The notes beneath the pieces were generated by a model that ran no database searches, had not been told where the DNA came from, and worked only from the letters and a program-made list of their open reading frames with translations. The translations under genes were made by a program, and so were the position numbers. From NCBI GenBank assembly GCA_025345505.1, contig JANVCC010000010.1, forward strand, positions 41,415,546 through 41,479,545: 64,000 nt of DNA, given 5' to 3'. This stretch comes from Todiramphus chloris collaris. Its lineage: Eukaryota > Chordata > Aves > Coraciiformes > Alcedinidae. Below, piece after piece: positions 53,044 through 64,000 of this stretch (within the stretch, counting starts at the first letter, position 1; each line of letters starts with the position of its first letter).

Positions 53044-53594
53044 CTAAAATAACACTTCCACCAGGACGGTCACCCTCCAAAGAAGCTTGCAGGGCTGGGA
53101 GCATTAAAAACAATCAGAATGTTATGTACACTTCTTTGATTAAATGTCAGCTGATCTTGTGAAGTTAAACCAGATGCTTCAGAAGTCAGGATTCATTTGT
53201 CTTAAGCTTGTTCTGCAGCAAGAAAGATGAAATAATCTGTTGTTAGATAAACCTTTCAATAACCTGATTTTTAAAATTGCTGAGCACTTTCTCTCCCATT
53301 GTCTTCAGAGAGATTCGTGTCTTCTCAGTCTCTGAAAATCCATGCTGATATTGGTTTGCTAAAGATACTTTATATACTGGAACTCATTTAAAACAGAAAA
53401 AAAATTACCCTTTCTCATCCCCATTCATTGATGCAGTGAGTTATAAAGCTGATTGTTTTCAATTCAGAGGTGAGACCAGGATTTTTATTTTCACTACCTC
53501 AATATGAAGACATAATCAGCGTTAGGTATGTCTGCTTTATCATATCTGCAAATAGCCACTTAATATATCTTTTCCTATGATTATATTAACAAAT
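53044..53594. other. Unique DNA downstream of the candidate exon
   Basis: Apart from the ATTAAA hexamer at 53,103, nothing is recognised. It would be 3' untranslated or intergenic DNA if the candidate exon is real. Confidence 0.35.
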
Positions 53595-53830
53595 ACATTG
53601 CTTCAGTGTAATATGCTGAGAAATTTGCATTTGAATTAAAAGCCACATTTCCTGCTAAAAGTCATTAATTGAGCAGTGTAGATTACATATAAGGTATTGG
53701 AATACTCCAGGTTAATAATGGAGAACATTCTCTCAAATAATGAGCAATCACCTCTATATGGTAAAGCAAATCAGTGTGCTCAGCTCTTTGTTTAGACAAT
53801 TAAATAATAAATCAAAGTCTCATTAAAGCG
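53595..53830. promoter_or_regulatory. Possible conserved enhancer-like stretch
   Basis: Developmental transcription-factor motifs are dense here. There is a perfect POU octamer ATTTGCAT (53,623-53,630) and a homeodomain-type TCATTAATTGA (53,662-53,672). A forkhead-like TTTGTTTA (53,787-53,794) is followed closely by CAATTAAATAATAAATC. The stretch lacks simple repeats and transposon signatures. Such AT-rich motifs also arise by chance, and conservation cannot be judged from one sequence. Confidence 0.2.
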
Positions 53831-55933
53831 GAAAACGTACTTCTGTATGGTTTTAAGTGAGGTGGTAGCACTTTAACTGGTATCAGTTTTCTGGGTGCTG
53901 AAATATTAATTTCTGAGGCAGAATCCTACTGTTTGTGTGGAGATTGATAACTTCATAGAAAGAAATGCTGCCTCTAATCAAAGTGTATCTGCACTAGCCA
54001 CCTTTGACACAACAAAATCCTGTCTGATGAAAGCACTGGATCTCTCTTCATTTAGCATTCTCTGGATTTTTTTGTACACGAAATATCCAAAGCTGACTTC
54101 TGGACAGCGGTAACTTTGCAGCAACTTTGTACATGTTCTATTCCACAATAGACCATCCTTTATTCATGGCCTCTGGAACACTGCTTCACTCTGTAGTTTT
54201 AATGTAGAGGCAGTTTAAAATTTTATGGAACTTCCTATGATTTATCCACTTTTCATGTGAAAAAGACCTTTGGACATTTTGAAGAAATAAGATCTTTAGG
54301 TAAAAAAGAATGTGAAGGAAGGGTCATAATGTAATGGAATATGAGACTAGCATACAGTATCCAATATTTATAGTCGATGTTGTTCTGGTCATCTTCTAAA
54401 TGGTATACTTCAAAGAATAAATGCAATTAATAGAATTCATTCACAATTTACACTTTCATGTATTTTTACCTTTCTGTGCCAGAATCATTTTCATTCCACT
54501 ATATTATATCTGTATGACATTCTAACAAGTAGCCTTCATTCCTGACTTTAAGTAGCATGTGCCAAGCTACTTGCTGCATAAGATGAGAATAGTTCTTATT
54601 TTGACTGAAATCCCTCCATAGCCTAATTAATCACTTTTTAAAAAATTTTCTATAATATCTATCATAAATAATCCAAGTTTAAGGTCATTATATAATTGTT
54701 AACATTTTTAAAGATATCTTCCACTAATTCCATGTGATATTTACCTTAAGTCAGTTGTATAGTAGGTGTTTAAAATGTCATAGAACCTCTTTGCCATTCT
54801 CAATTTTATTACAGATTTTTTTTTTTATTCTGTTTATTTGCATAGTCACTGTATATGAGAACAAGATGTAATGAGTACATTCTGTACTCAAGATGTTTTT
54901 TACCCCTCAAGATTTGACTGCTAATTACTTTTAAAATTTAGAATACATGCTGTACACAGTAGATCTCAGCAGTAAGCATGTTGATTATCAAAATAATAGC
55001 AATCATTTCCACTTTTAATAGCTTTCAATGCGGCTACATGTAAGGGAGATGTGTTTTGCTTTCAAAATGTCATGGATTGTACAGTTTCACAGGTATTATA
55101 AAATACAACTCAGATAGTCTAGCCTTCCATTTCATTTTGTATGAGCAGTCAACTTCTGTTGATCTTGGATTAAGATCCAAAGAGACAAAATAAGTAAGAT
55201 CTACCTAAGGCCAGCTAGGACAATTACAATACTATTGCAATGTGTCTAGAATATCCTATTAAAGTGATAAATTATGGGTTTTTTTCTGTATCCTTTTTAG
55301 ACAATTGTAATTCATTATTATGTGATAATTATGGTGCTTCTGAAACTCTGTATGTATAGTCTTTAGGTGGGGATCTCTTGCTTTCACTTATATCCCATAG
55401 ACTCAAAGAGCAATTTCTGTAGAAGTTACTGCTCATTTCATTCCTTTTATGTTTGATTGGACCTTTTCTTTTAGAGATTGGGGATGCATTTATTTTGAAG
55501 CTTGAAAATAAATATACCTATCTACATATAGAAATTATATATTTTTTTACCAAGACACTGTACTATATGGGAGTTTTCCTAAGCAGAAAGCATTTTTTCA
55601 GACAAATGTACAATATTTTTTGTTGCTTTTGGGTGAAGTTAAAATACTGCCTAGTGTTTGCTATGGCTAACATGAAGTTTTGGATTTCTGGCACAGATGA
55701 GATTTGTTCCACTTTGGTTTAATAATTAAAAACAATAGTATGGGAACAGGGAGGGAGGTTTTTTGTTGAATTGGTTATATTATTATTTTCTTTATAAAGG
55801 CGTTTAGATTCTCTAGTCAAGTTATTCATATTTAGAAAATTTTCTGGTACTCACAGAGGACATATAGGACAAAACATTGAAGGTCTCATGGCAGCAAGAT
55901 ACGCGATAGACAACTCACTGTTGTTTGCTGTAT
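53831..55933. other. Unique AT-rich DNA
   Basis: No gene or repeat recognised. An 89-codon plus-strand frame (55,453-55,722) resembles no family. Confidence 0.4.
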
Positions 55934-56416
55934 CTAGGAATTTTTAAGCAGCTCCATTACCAACTGTGCAGCATGTACAAGCATTGTTATTTTATTAGCT
56001 GTTATAAACTGGGCACTGGTTTCAGAAAAAAACTGCTTAACATTATGTGATAATGGCTGACTGTGAAGGATGAAGATTCTGCAAAGAGCATTCATAAAGA
56101 AGCTGTATTTATAAATAGTATATGAAAGCCCCTTTAAAATTGCTTCATCAAATTTGATGGCTTTAAACGAACCTTTGTGCCAAACAAGCCAGTCTTCTTG
56201 TTTTCTAGAGGCATGGATTAGAGCAGGATTATTCCGTGAGTAGGAGGCAAAAACCAGAAGTGGATCACAAGGATCATAGCAGCTAATGGGCAGAATCCAG
56301 CAAAAATCTACCAATCTCTGTGACAGCAGAAGCTTTAAATGGGGGTGAAAAAGGTATCCACCCCTCACAGCTCTCCTCCTTTCCCTGCTTCTACTGCTTC
56401 TCCGCACAGCCAGCAC
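55934..56416 (-). other. Longest open frame of the window (160 codons), unidentified
   Basis: An uninterrupted minus-strand frame runs from ATG at 56,416 to a stop ending at 55,934. The N-terminus is very basic (RRSSRSRERRRAVRGG). The middle has hydrophobic stretches and the end is ITMLVHAAQLVMELLKNS. I recognise no domain and no signal peptide. In DNA of this composition a frame of this length is expected about 0.3 times per window, so it is borderline. A retrocopy remnant, an exon in a lncRNA or chance are all possible. Confidence 0.12.
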
Positions 56417-57105
56417 CTATGTGGTACTTTCTGTACCTAACCTGCATGCGTGTGGGACCTCTTTCTACCAATTTTCACTCATGCTGAGATGATTACCATA
56501 AACTACCTCCTGTAAACACTTCAGGACCATGCAGTCTGGGGATACCCTGAGAGGATGGGTTTTATTTGGAGCCCGTGAGACGGAGTCATGGCAGACTGAG
56601 GCGAGAACCTAGGAGATGACTGTGAGGTTGAGTGCCTTACCCTCAGTGTCACCGTGTGGTGCTACTGATTCCTGCATTCTTGCCAACTGCCTACTGTGAT
56701 TTCTTTAGTGATCTGTGGAAAGAAACAAAAGAGTGTTATCCTTGTTTGTCTTCCTAATTAATAGTGCTTCCTAAGAATCAGTTGTTAGAGCTGGAACTGA
56801 AATTCCTTGAAGTCAGTCCACTGCTGTATTTCCTGTGACCACCTCATTCCTATGTCTATATAGCTACATGCAAGAGAAAGGAGTCAGAGGGGGACAAGAC
56901 TACCCAGGTTTCTGGAAGGCTGTTCACTCTGCCTAATACTTTGTCCATCAATGGAAATGGAGAGATTCTCCATCTCAGGAAGAATCAAAGGAGCCCCTGG
57001 AGAAACCCTTTGGTGTCCTTTCAGTGCCTCGTATACCTCATACATGGCATTAGACAGCAAGGATCATGCCTTCTCCTCACCTTCCCTCTGCCCTGTCCCT
57101 GTCGC
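56417..57105. other. Unique, moderately GC-richer DNA
   Basis: This stretch has more CpG and GC than average (for example 56,560-56,680) but no recognised gene or repeat. No retroviral internal sequence is seen next to the LTR that follows. Confidence 0.4.
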
Positions 57106-57450
57106 TGTTTATGCCGGGAGCGGAGAGATGCAGCAACATATAAGTTCAGCAAGAGCAGGCAAAAGAAGCAACTTTATTAATTTACAACCCCATTTTTATA
57201 CCCCAGCCCCATAGGGTGATTGGTCAGTAATCACCCATCTCCTAGGGTGATTGGTTAAAGTCCTACAGCACCTATTTCAAAATATTTTTACAATGTACCA
57301 TAAACAAAACTTATCGAAACACCATGTGCTAGTCTAGTTTACAAAACCGTCCTACTGTTTCTCATAACACGTGTGAGAAAGGCAGGGTTCTCACAGAATA
57401 TTGTGAGAACCTAGGAAAATTCCTCTGCTAGCAGCTTTTCAGCATCCACA
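57106..57450 (-). mobile_element. Solo LTR of a bird ERV, ALV/ERVK-like promoter layout
   Basis: On the minus strand, two copies of ACCAATCACCCT (plus about 57,214-57,225 and 57,245-57,256) form paired CCAAT boxes. They precede GGTATAAAAATGGGG, a TATA box at about 57,192-57,206. An AATAAA signal follows only about 20 bases later (about 57,173-57,178), and the element ends near CTCCGCTCCCGGCA (about 57,112). TATA and AATAAA lying this close together is typical of alpharetroviral and some ERVK LTRs. The U3 part holds a perfect 10-bp inverted repeat, GGTTCTCACA/TGTGAGAACC (57,386-57,395 and 57,402-57,411). The upstream end is uncertain within about 15 bases. No internal region or target-site duplication was identified, so it is a fossil solo LTR. 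Confidence 0.7.
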
Positions 57451-60400
57451 TGTCCCTGTTTCCTTTCCATGAGGAAATCTGCTGCCCAGCACCCTGGGGT
57501 GTGCTCACTAAGGAGCCATGCTGTGGTGTGCACAGTGACTTCACACAGTTGTAGGGTGCCCAGTCCAAAGGTCCTCTACCCTTGCCATAAGATGGCAAAA
57601 AGTAAAAACAAATTATGATTTGTTTTTTTCCTTCTTTCACTGTTGAAATAGGTAAGGCAGCGTATTCAACAGTATTGTGCAATAGGAGGGATCAAAACAA
57701 GACCACAGTTTTTAAACTGACAATGTGTTCTAAGCATTGTGATTAAAATACACAGACCACATGAGAGAGCCTCAGCATTGTGTCATTTTTATTTATTCGT
57801 TCCTTGCACTTTTTTCTTACCTTCTTGTGACCTTTCTTAGGACTTGTGACTCATTCTTTTTGACGCATTGTTTTCCCCTATTCCATATTTCACCTTTTGT
57901 CTTAGAATGTTCTCTCACTTTGTTCTTATCCTTTTGTTTTTCTGTTCTCTCTCCTGAATTGCACTCAACAATCACACCTCTCTGTCTGTCACCTTCTTCC
58001 ATGACTACTTTGCTACCTCTATCACTTTTTAAGTGCTTTATCCTTCAGTTTTATCCCTTGATGCTTGTCCCTTTCAGGATTTCCTTTTCCTTCCTGTTAT
58101 AGGTGTGTTAAGGTTAGTGTTTTCCCTGCAGATTTGTCTGCTCCCCATCAGCAGTAGTACTGAATTCCCTGGGCAGTAGAAGGAATGGGAGTGGGCAGAT
58201 GCTAATTCTGTCCTGAGATAGAATCACCTGTAAAGAGGAGAAGGAAACCTGCATCTGAATTCAGCCCAGAACTCTTCTTTCTCCTCTTGGTACTTCTGGT
58301 GCCTGGGGAAGGAGCTGACTTCAGAAGACTGGAATGGCAGTCTGAAACATCAGTTAAGGTCAAAGAAGAATATAACACTAGTCCTTCTAAATGCTTACTG
58401 AGTTTAAATGTCAATACTGAGCTTTGTGAGGTACGGGGTTGGAGGATTTACAGCTTCACAGATTTTTGATTCCATGCCCATTACTATTTAATTCGTTATT
58501 TCTCTTATGAGAAGTTGAGTTCTGCTTTTGTTTTTTCTAGCATTTGATCACTACACTCCACACTTCTTATCCAAAGTCTCTTAATAAATACTGCATAACA
58601 GCAGAAGATGGTGGAACAAGTTGTTTTCCAGTGGAGTGCACTGAAATATTACATTAGGCTCCACTGATTAGTAATTACTTAGACAAGTCTTCATTGATTT
58701 TGTACATATTATCTGAATCTTTTTGTACCTCTTCTTTCTTAACCAGTGGAGGAAAGGAGCAGTGGAAAAAATTCTCTCTGCCTAGTCAGAACAGGTAGAG
58801 CTGAAAAGGGGTTATTTGGGAATGCCACTTCTGGATACTACCAGCCTCATATGTAGTTGTTCAGACGCATCTATATCCATGTACAATCCTTAAGTGAATT
58901 CTTTTTTCTTTTTTCTTTTTTTTTTTTAAATCTTGTCATCAAAGCAAAAGCTATGTTTAGGTCAGAGAAATGTTTAGCTTCAGGCAATCAAATTATTCTT
59001 CAGCTTTTAATGGTTATTTCTATTCTGTCTCTTCAGTGCCTTAGAAATGCTTCACAAAGCCAGGCTCCTGAGGTGCCAGGAGCAGACACTGGGAAAGGGC
59101 TTCAACAAGCAGAGCCTGAAATAACTCTTAAATGTAGATGCATAATAAAGAGACGATAAGGATGATCATAGGTAGCAGCTGCACAAGGCAAAACTACATT
59201 TCACAGTAATTGTAGTGGCCTACTTGTGTCATCATAGGTTCAGTGCTGTTCTTGCTCACTACTTTCTTCTGAGGCTCTGTTTCTCTATCAATCTTTTAGC
59301 AATGACAGCAGATACTTTTAGGACTAGTATGTGTCCAGATTAAAGAAGAGAACACTGGAAAAGTAGAAAACTACCTAACAAGTTCACCAGGGGACAGGGT
59401 AATCTGAATTTTACAAAAGGAACAAGCTTGTTCACTCTAGCAAAAAGAAGGCTAAGAGGAATATTGAGGGATATTGATTATATAAATACTAGCAGAGGAA
59501 AAATACTATTGAAGCTAAAAGACAACTCTGGCCACAAGTAAGCTTAGACTAGAAATTAAAGGAAGCTTTCCAACCACGAGAACAAATAGATTCAGAAGCA
59601 ATCTTCCTGTAAATGTGCAAAGAGAAACATCCTAAAGTGAATTTAAGAGGATTTTGAAAAATTTCTGTAGGATATGAATCTCACTTTAATTGCTTTATTT
59701 CCCAGTTACCTCTCATTTTGGACTACATTCTTCAAAAATTGAAGAGTTTTCAGTGTTTTTATAATATTCGTGAACATTTTTCTGCAATGCTTGTTTACAC
59801 ACAAATGCATCATCTCTTATAAAGGGTGTCCTGGGAAGCATTTTTTGTAAAAGTCTGTGAAAGCATCCATGTAACCCTTTCCATGACCTCGGAGCTATTT
59901 TCACAGGAATTTTTTTTTTTAGGCTTATTTTTTAGGGTTTTTTTTAGTTTTTAGTTTTTCTTATGGCTAAGTGGGAAGGGCTCTGTTTTGCCAGTTGGAA
60001 TTATTTCAGACCCTGTACAAAAAGCGACATTTTTTTCTAAAGAAAAAGAAAAAAAAAAATATATATATATATTTGCTTAGTCATGGGATCTTACCCATCT
60101 GACACACTGAGTTCTTTACCATTGGAACAGTGAACAAAAATCCCACAACTATGAATTAGTCATTCTCAGTAGTAGTTTTCAGCAGCTTTATTCTTTCCCC
60201 TTTACTTGTTTTTCAGTGGAATTGTGATGAGCATTGTTTAAACTTATCCACACACTCCAATAAAATGTTATGTTGCAGAAAATGAGTACTTCATTTTTAT
60301 ACTTTACCTCTAACAGCCTGAAGTCTGTAACTTCAGTGCATGACTCTCTTTTGTCTGCCATTGTCACTAGGTTGCCCTTAATTATATTGATATATTCAAA

Positions 60401-63400
60401 GACTTCCCATATGTAAAACACTGAAATGCTGCATCATATTTTGCTACTATGTTTTCCTTTCCATTTACATTTCTTAAAATGCCTTGGAATTTTGTCACTG
60501 TGCCTTCATACATATGCATGACTTGCCACTGCAGAAGACAGAACTCTTTATTTTTAGAACTTATGAAAAATGCATCCAAACTTCAAAGATGAATTAGAAA
60601 TCAAGATTTCTGATTAGATATTTTGGGATTCAAATCCTATGAGACCACTAGAATGTAGACAATAAAAAGGGTGCTATTAATGTATCTTTAAAGAGAGAAA
60701 ATATCTTGCATAACTCCCAAGCAGTCTTCTAAGCATCTGGGAGACAGGAAATAAAGAACATAAGTTAAAATGACAATTTTGCTGCCTACAGTTTGTAGCT
60801 TATGATAGGTTTAATAGAATTGCTTATTTTTACTTTCCTGCTACATCACTAAAGATGTGAAGTGTCCTGGAATAATCTGTGTTCTATATATCAGAATTCA
60901 CTGGAACACAAACAGAAAAAAAATATGATGTAGTGTCATGATTTAAAATTCCTGTAAGCATTATGTGCTGACAGAAATAAATTTTAGAATTGAACTGCAT
61001 TATTAATACATTTAGAATCAAGGTGACATTATTATCTACTCTTTGCTGGTACTATTTGTTTTGTTAGCAGGTAAAAATCCACTGGCAGTTTTTGTAAAGC
61101 TGGGCGTTTTTATTAACTTTCAAGTCTCACAGATGTACAAATTTGAAGTCTTTACAAATGAATGACTTTAATTAGGAATTTAAAATGTAAATCAAACACC
61201 ACAGCCCATTGCTAATCTGTGATTACTAAATATTGCAGTATTTTGTATTACAAATATTTTGTCTAACTTCTCCAAAAAATGATTAACTGATTCTACTGTG
61301 AAACCTACTATGCTTATATGTTTATTGCACTAAAATAATGGGCTACCTAGAGATAATAGATTAAAAAAAATTACAGAATGGAAATTATTCTAGCATCTTG
61401 AGATGAAGAAATAGAAATGTCAGAACTGGATACCCGAAGGTAGAATTTGTAAACAAACATTTAACACTTTTAGTCTTATTCTTGGTGCCTTTAAGTCTTA
61501 GATTTTCTTTTCCTGTTTTTAAGGGAAAAATCCAAGATTGTTGCATTTGTGAAAGTTGTAAGGCCTTTGAACTTTATCCAATGTCTACAGCTTCTGAAAT
61601 TCATAAACTTCAGCATTTGAACGTGATTCACCAGTTTGTTCCTTCGATGATTGTATAGTATGCCAGAGAAAGTCTCTCTTCTGTTCTTAGAAAATGAATC
61701 CACCAAAAATCCCTGCTGTGCAATTTACAAGCTGTGCAGCAGAACAAAGACGTCAAAACAGAATCTGCCTTCTTTGTTTACCAAAAAATGTTTTCTTGGT
61801 TCAAAACTGTCCTTCTTTGTATTGAGCCAGTTCAATAACAGATAATGTTTGCCTGTCCAGAGCTCTGCTCATTTACAAAATCTGCATATTAAGTATTTAC
61901 TTAGTTTGCACTCACAGTTTTCATAGCTCCTCCCAAGACAAGGAAGGCGATTACTGGATACAAGAAGAATCCTGGTTTTACTACTTATAGTTTATTCTCT
62001 TTAAACAGCAAAACATTTCAATGGGATCTACCCAAAACATAATAAGTTTGCTACAATCTACAATTTGAGATGTGCTCAGAAAATATTGTCTTCGGGCATT
62101 CAAAACAAGAACTGTTATTATTATTATAATTGAGTGGCTAATGTGAAGAGAATATTTGCAATCATTAACTCCTCCTTTTTTATACCCCTGCCTTGCCCAA
62201 TAAAAATACATCAAAAAAACCACACACAAAAAAAAATCCACACCTGGCAATAAAAATGGCATGTTTCATTTAAAGGAAGGGATGATAGCAGGAACATACT
62301 AAAAACTCATGTGGTTAGCCTTGTATTTACCAGGAACTAGGTGGTGACCATTAAAATGACTTCAAAGCAATATGCCGTACATTACTATAGGATGGAGGAA
62401 GCAGTTAGTCTAACATCAGAAGTGAATTTGGGTTGTTTAACTTCTCGGCTTCTTGAACATTATAGCCATTTTTGTGTAATTAAATGAAGATGAGTCGGAT
62501 GACTATTACTGTCCCATATTTACAGGGCTTAACCATGATTCATATTTTGTGTATAAAGGATGAAACAGAAAGGTAGTAGATATTGAATATGGCCAAGTGC
62601 TGTTCCATGTGTATGAGTATACAGAAGCATAGAGATTTACTGTACTAGATTAAATCTATATTCCATCTAGTTTAATATAGGTTAGTACCCGTCCAATATA
62701 GTATATATAATGTCTGGCAGTATTTAGAATCAGATGCTTCAAATAGGCATGTAAGAAATCCTAAACCAGCTTGTTGTGGAGTAATCTGTCACATGGGAAA
62801 TTACTCCTAGCCCTTTAAAACTGATAGTTTGATATGCACAGAAAGAAATGAGACTTTGTAGCTTTCCAGGGGTAGTGAAGGCAGTTTCAGAAGAGAGTGT
62901 GGGAAAGACTGTTTAGGTCACATTGCAACTCACTTCCCAAAGGGTACATCTGATATCTCTGTTTACATGAAATACTTCTTTTTTCTCTCTCTCATGTCTC
63001 AGGAGAGATAGGTTCCTGGTTGTGTATGCCTAGAACATAAAGAAAGAAACTTGTTAAAATGTAAACTCAAAAGAGTTTACAGAGAATTATATTAACAGAA
63101 GTTAAAAATTGTTCCTGATAGGTTCCCAAGATAGAATATCCTCCTACCTTTCTAGTACTAGTTTTGATTATAATTGGAAGGAACGGGGTCAAAATATGTC
63201 CAATTAAATTTTGTACATCATTGGGCTGTAATACACAATGAGACGAACAGGTTTGCTAAAAAACAGTCCTCTATTTTCTGTGCTTTTATATGAATTTTCT
63301 TAAGCAAATCTTCTAACAGTCCCATATTCTAACAAGACAGCCATTTTAAATTAACATTTCCATCACTACTAAACAGTTCTGATTTATGAAAAAAGACCTG

Positions 63401-63679
63401 AAAAGGATTGGTTATTGTTCACTCCAGCTGTACTAAATGAATAGAATTATTTGCTTCTGCTGAAGTGTTGAGCAGTTGGAATTATACTCTGTAAACTGAA
63501 CCACTTCCTTAGCCCATTAGATAGCTGCATAGCATCAGGATCTATAAATGCATTCTATCAAATATTTATTTTGCACAGTATTCAGCATTCTTTTTGCCTT
63601 TTTTTTTATTCTAAAAAGACAGTCTCTGTATCAAGGACTGTCTGAAGTCTTGTCTTCTGTAACTGTGCTGACCCATTCC
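57451..63679. other. Unique AT-rich DNA
   Basis: No gene, RNA gene or transposon recognised. A pyrimidine-rich patch at 57,780-58,110 keeps a 113-codon plus frame open through composition. An A run followed by (TA)n lies at 60,050-60,073. A short A/C-rich tract lies at about 62,213-62,237. Confidence 0.45.
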
Positions 63680-63890
63680 CGCATGCATAGGTAAAAATGT
63701 GCTGAAGAGGAGGCATGTTTGCTGATGAAGTTGCACTGTCTTCTGAAATTGGGTAATGCAGGCTGACAAAAGCTGTTTTTATTAGGATAACAGCGTACAT
63801 TAGAAGTTTTGCTGACATGTCTGCACTGCAGAGATCTGCTGGCATAGCTATGGCCTCAGTTAGATAAGCAAAACTGAGTAAAGAGAACAG
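63680..63890. repeat. Possible old sauropsid DNA-transposon remnant
   Basis: GAAGTTTTGCTGACATGTCTGCACTGCAGAG and CTGCTGGCATAGCTATGGCC (here named as two separate short blocks) loosely resemble a repeat common in turtle DNA. The resemblance is from memory and weak. The area overlaps a 130-codon minus-strand frame (63,998-63,606), possibly open beyond the window edge, that I cannot identify. Confidence 0.2.
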
Positions 63891-64000
63891 AGGAAGGAAG
63901 GGAGAGTTCATGAGAAAAAGGGGAGTTAAAAGCAAGAAGGGGTTTTGCTGCATAGCAAGAGAATTATAAAGGTGTAGGAGGAGATTTTTCCAAGGCATGA
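63891..64000. other. Right window edge, purine-rich
   Basis: Purine-rich sequence (GAGGAAGGAAGGGAG, then AAAAGGGGAG) with no recognised feature. The minus-strand frame noted to the left begins with an ATG at 63,998 and could start outside the window. Confidence 0.4.

Noticed and set aside
57761-58102. 113-codon plus frame rich in Leu, Phe and Ser
   Set aside because: It is the product of a C/T-rich patch that lacks stops. No domain or splice context is evident.

Overview
The window looks like vertebrate nuclear DNA, almost certainly from a bird. It is AT-rich and has no compact operon-like coding. Its recognisable repeats are CR1 LINEs, LTRs of bird endogenous retroviruses, and very old repeats shared among sauropsids. 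I saw no L1 or Alu-type sequence. A 100-base run of N marks an assembly gap of unknown size. I found no complete protein-coding gene, tRNA, rRNA or CpG island, so the window is probably a gene desert or the inside of very large introns. Almost every open frame has the length expected by chance in DNA of this composition.

Layout. Positions 1-16,600 are mostly unique AT-rich sequence, with a short GAA repeat at the left edge, a guanine-run cluster with strong G-quadruplex potential near 2.4 kb, and scattered poly-A runs. At 16.6-21.3 kb there are two pieces of one bird LTR family in opposite orientations: a short 3' scrap, then a nearly complete solo LTR. At 23.5-23.8 kb lies an ancient repeat tail. 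At 28.2-29.1 kb there is an old, internally deleted CR1 copy. The N gap is at 34.33-34.43 kb, next to a long T tract. A CR1 3' end with its diagnostic terminus is at 36.4-36.7 kb, followed by a palindromic old repeat. At 40.5-42.1 kb an old repeat tail precedes a minus-strand CR1 composite whose parts are out of order. At 45.4-45.5 kb a hairpin carries a 15-base match to the 3' part of mature miR-1. A heavily decayed LINE reverse transcriptase lies at 47.4-48.3 kb. The right third holds two splice-site-flanked candidate exons (52.6-53.0 kb), a motif-dense stretch that may be a conserved enhancer (53.6-53.8 kb), the longest open frame of the window (160 codons, minus, 55.9-56.4 kb) and a second solo LTR of a different retroviral type (57.1-57.45 kb). 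The rest to 64 kb is mostly unique sequence.

No gene set works together here. The recognisable content is transposon fossils plus a few weak candidates for exons, regulatory DNA and a small RNA. The candidates most worth testing are the in-phase exon pair at 52,581-53,043, the miR-1-like hairpin at 45,441-45,523 and the order-swapped CR1 at 40,770-42,071. No new biological system is evident. Repeat family assignments rest on remembered consensus sequences and were not checked by any search.
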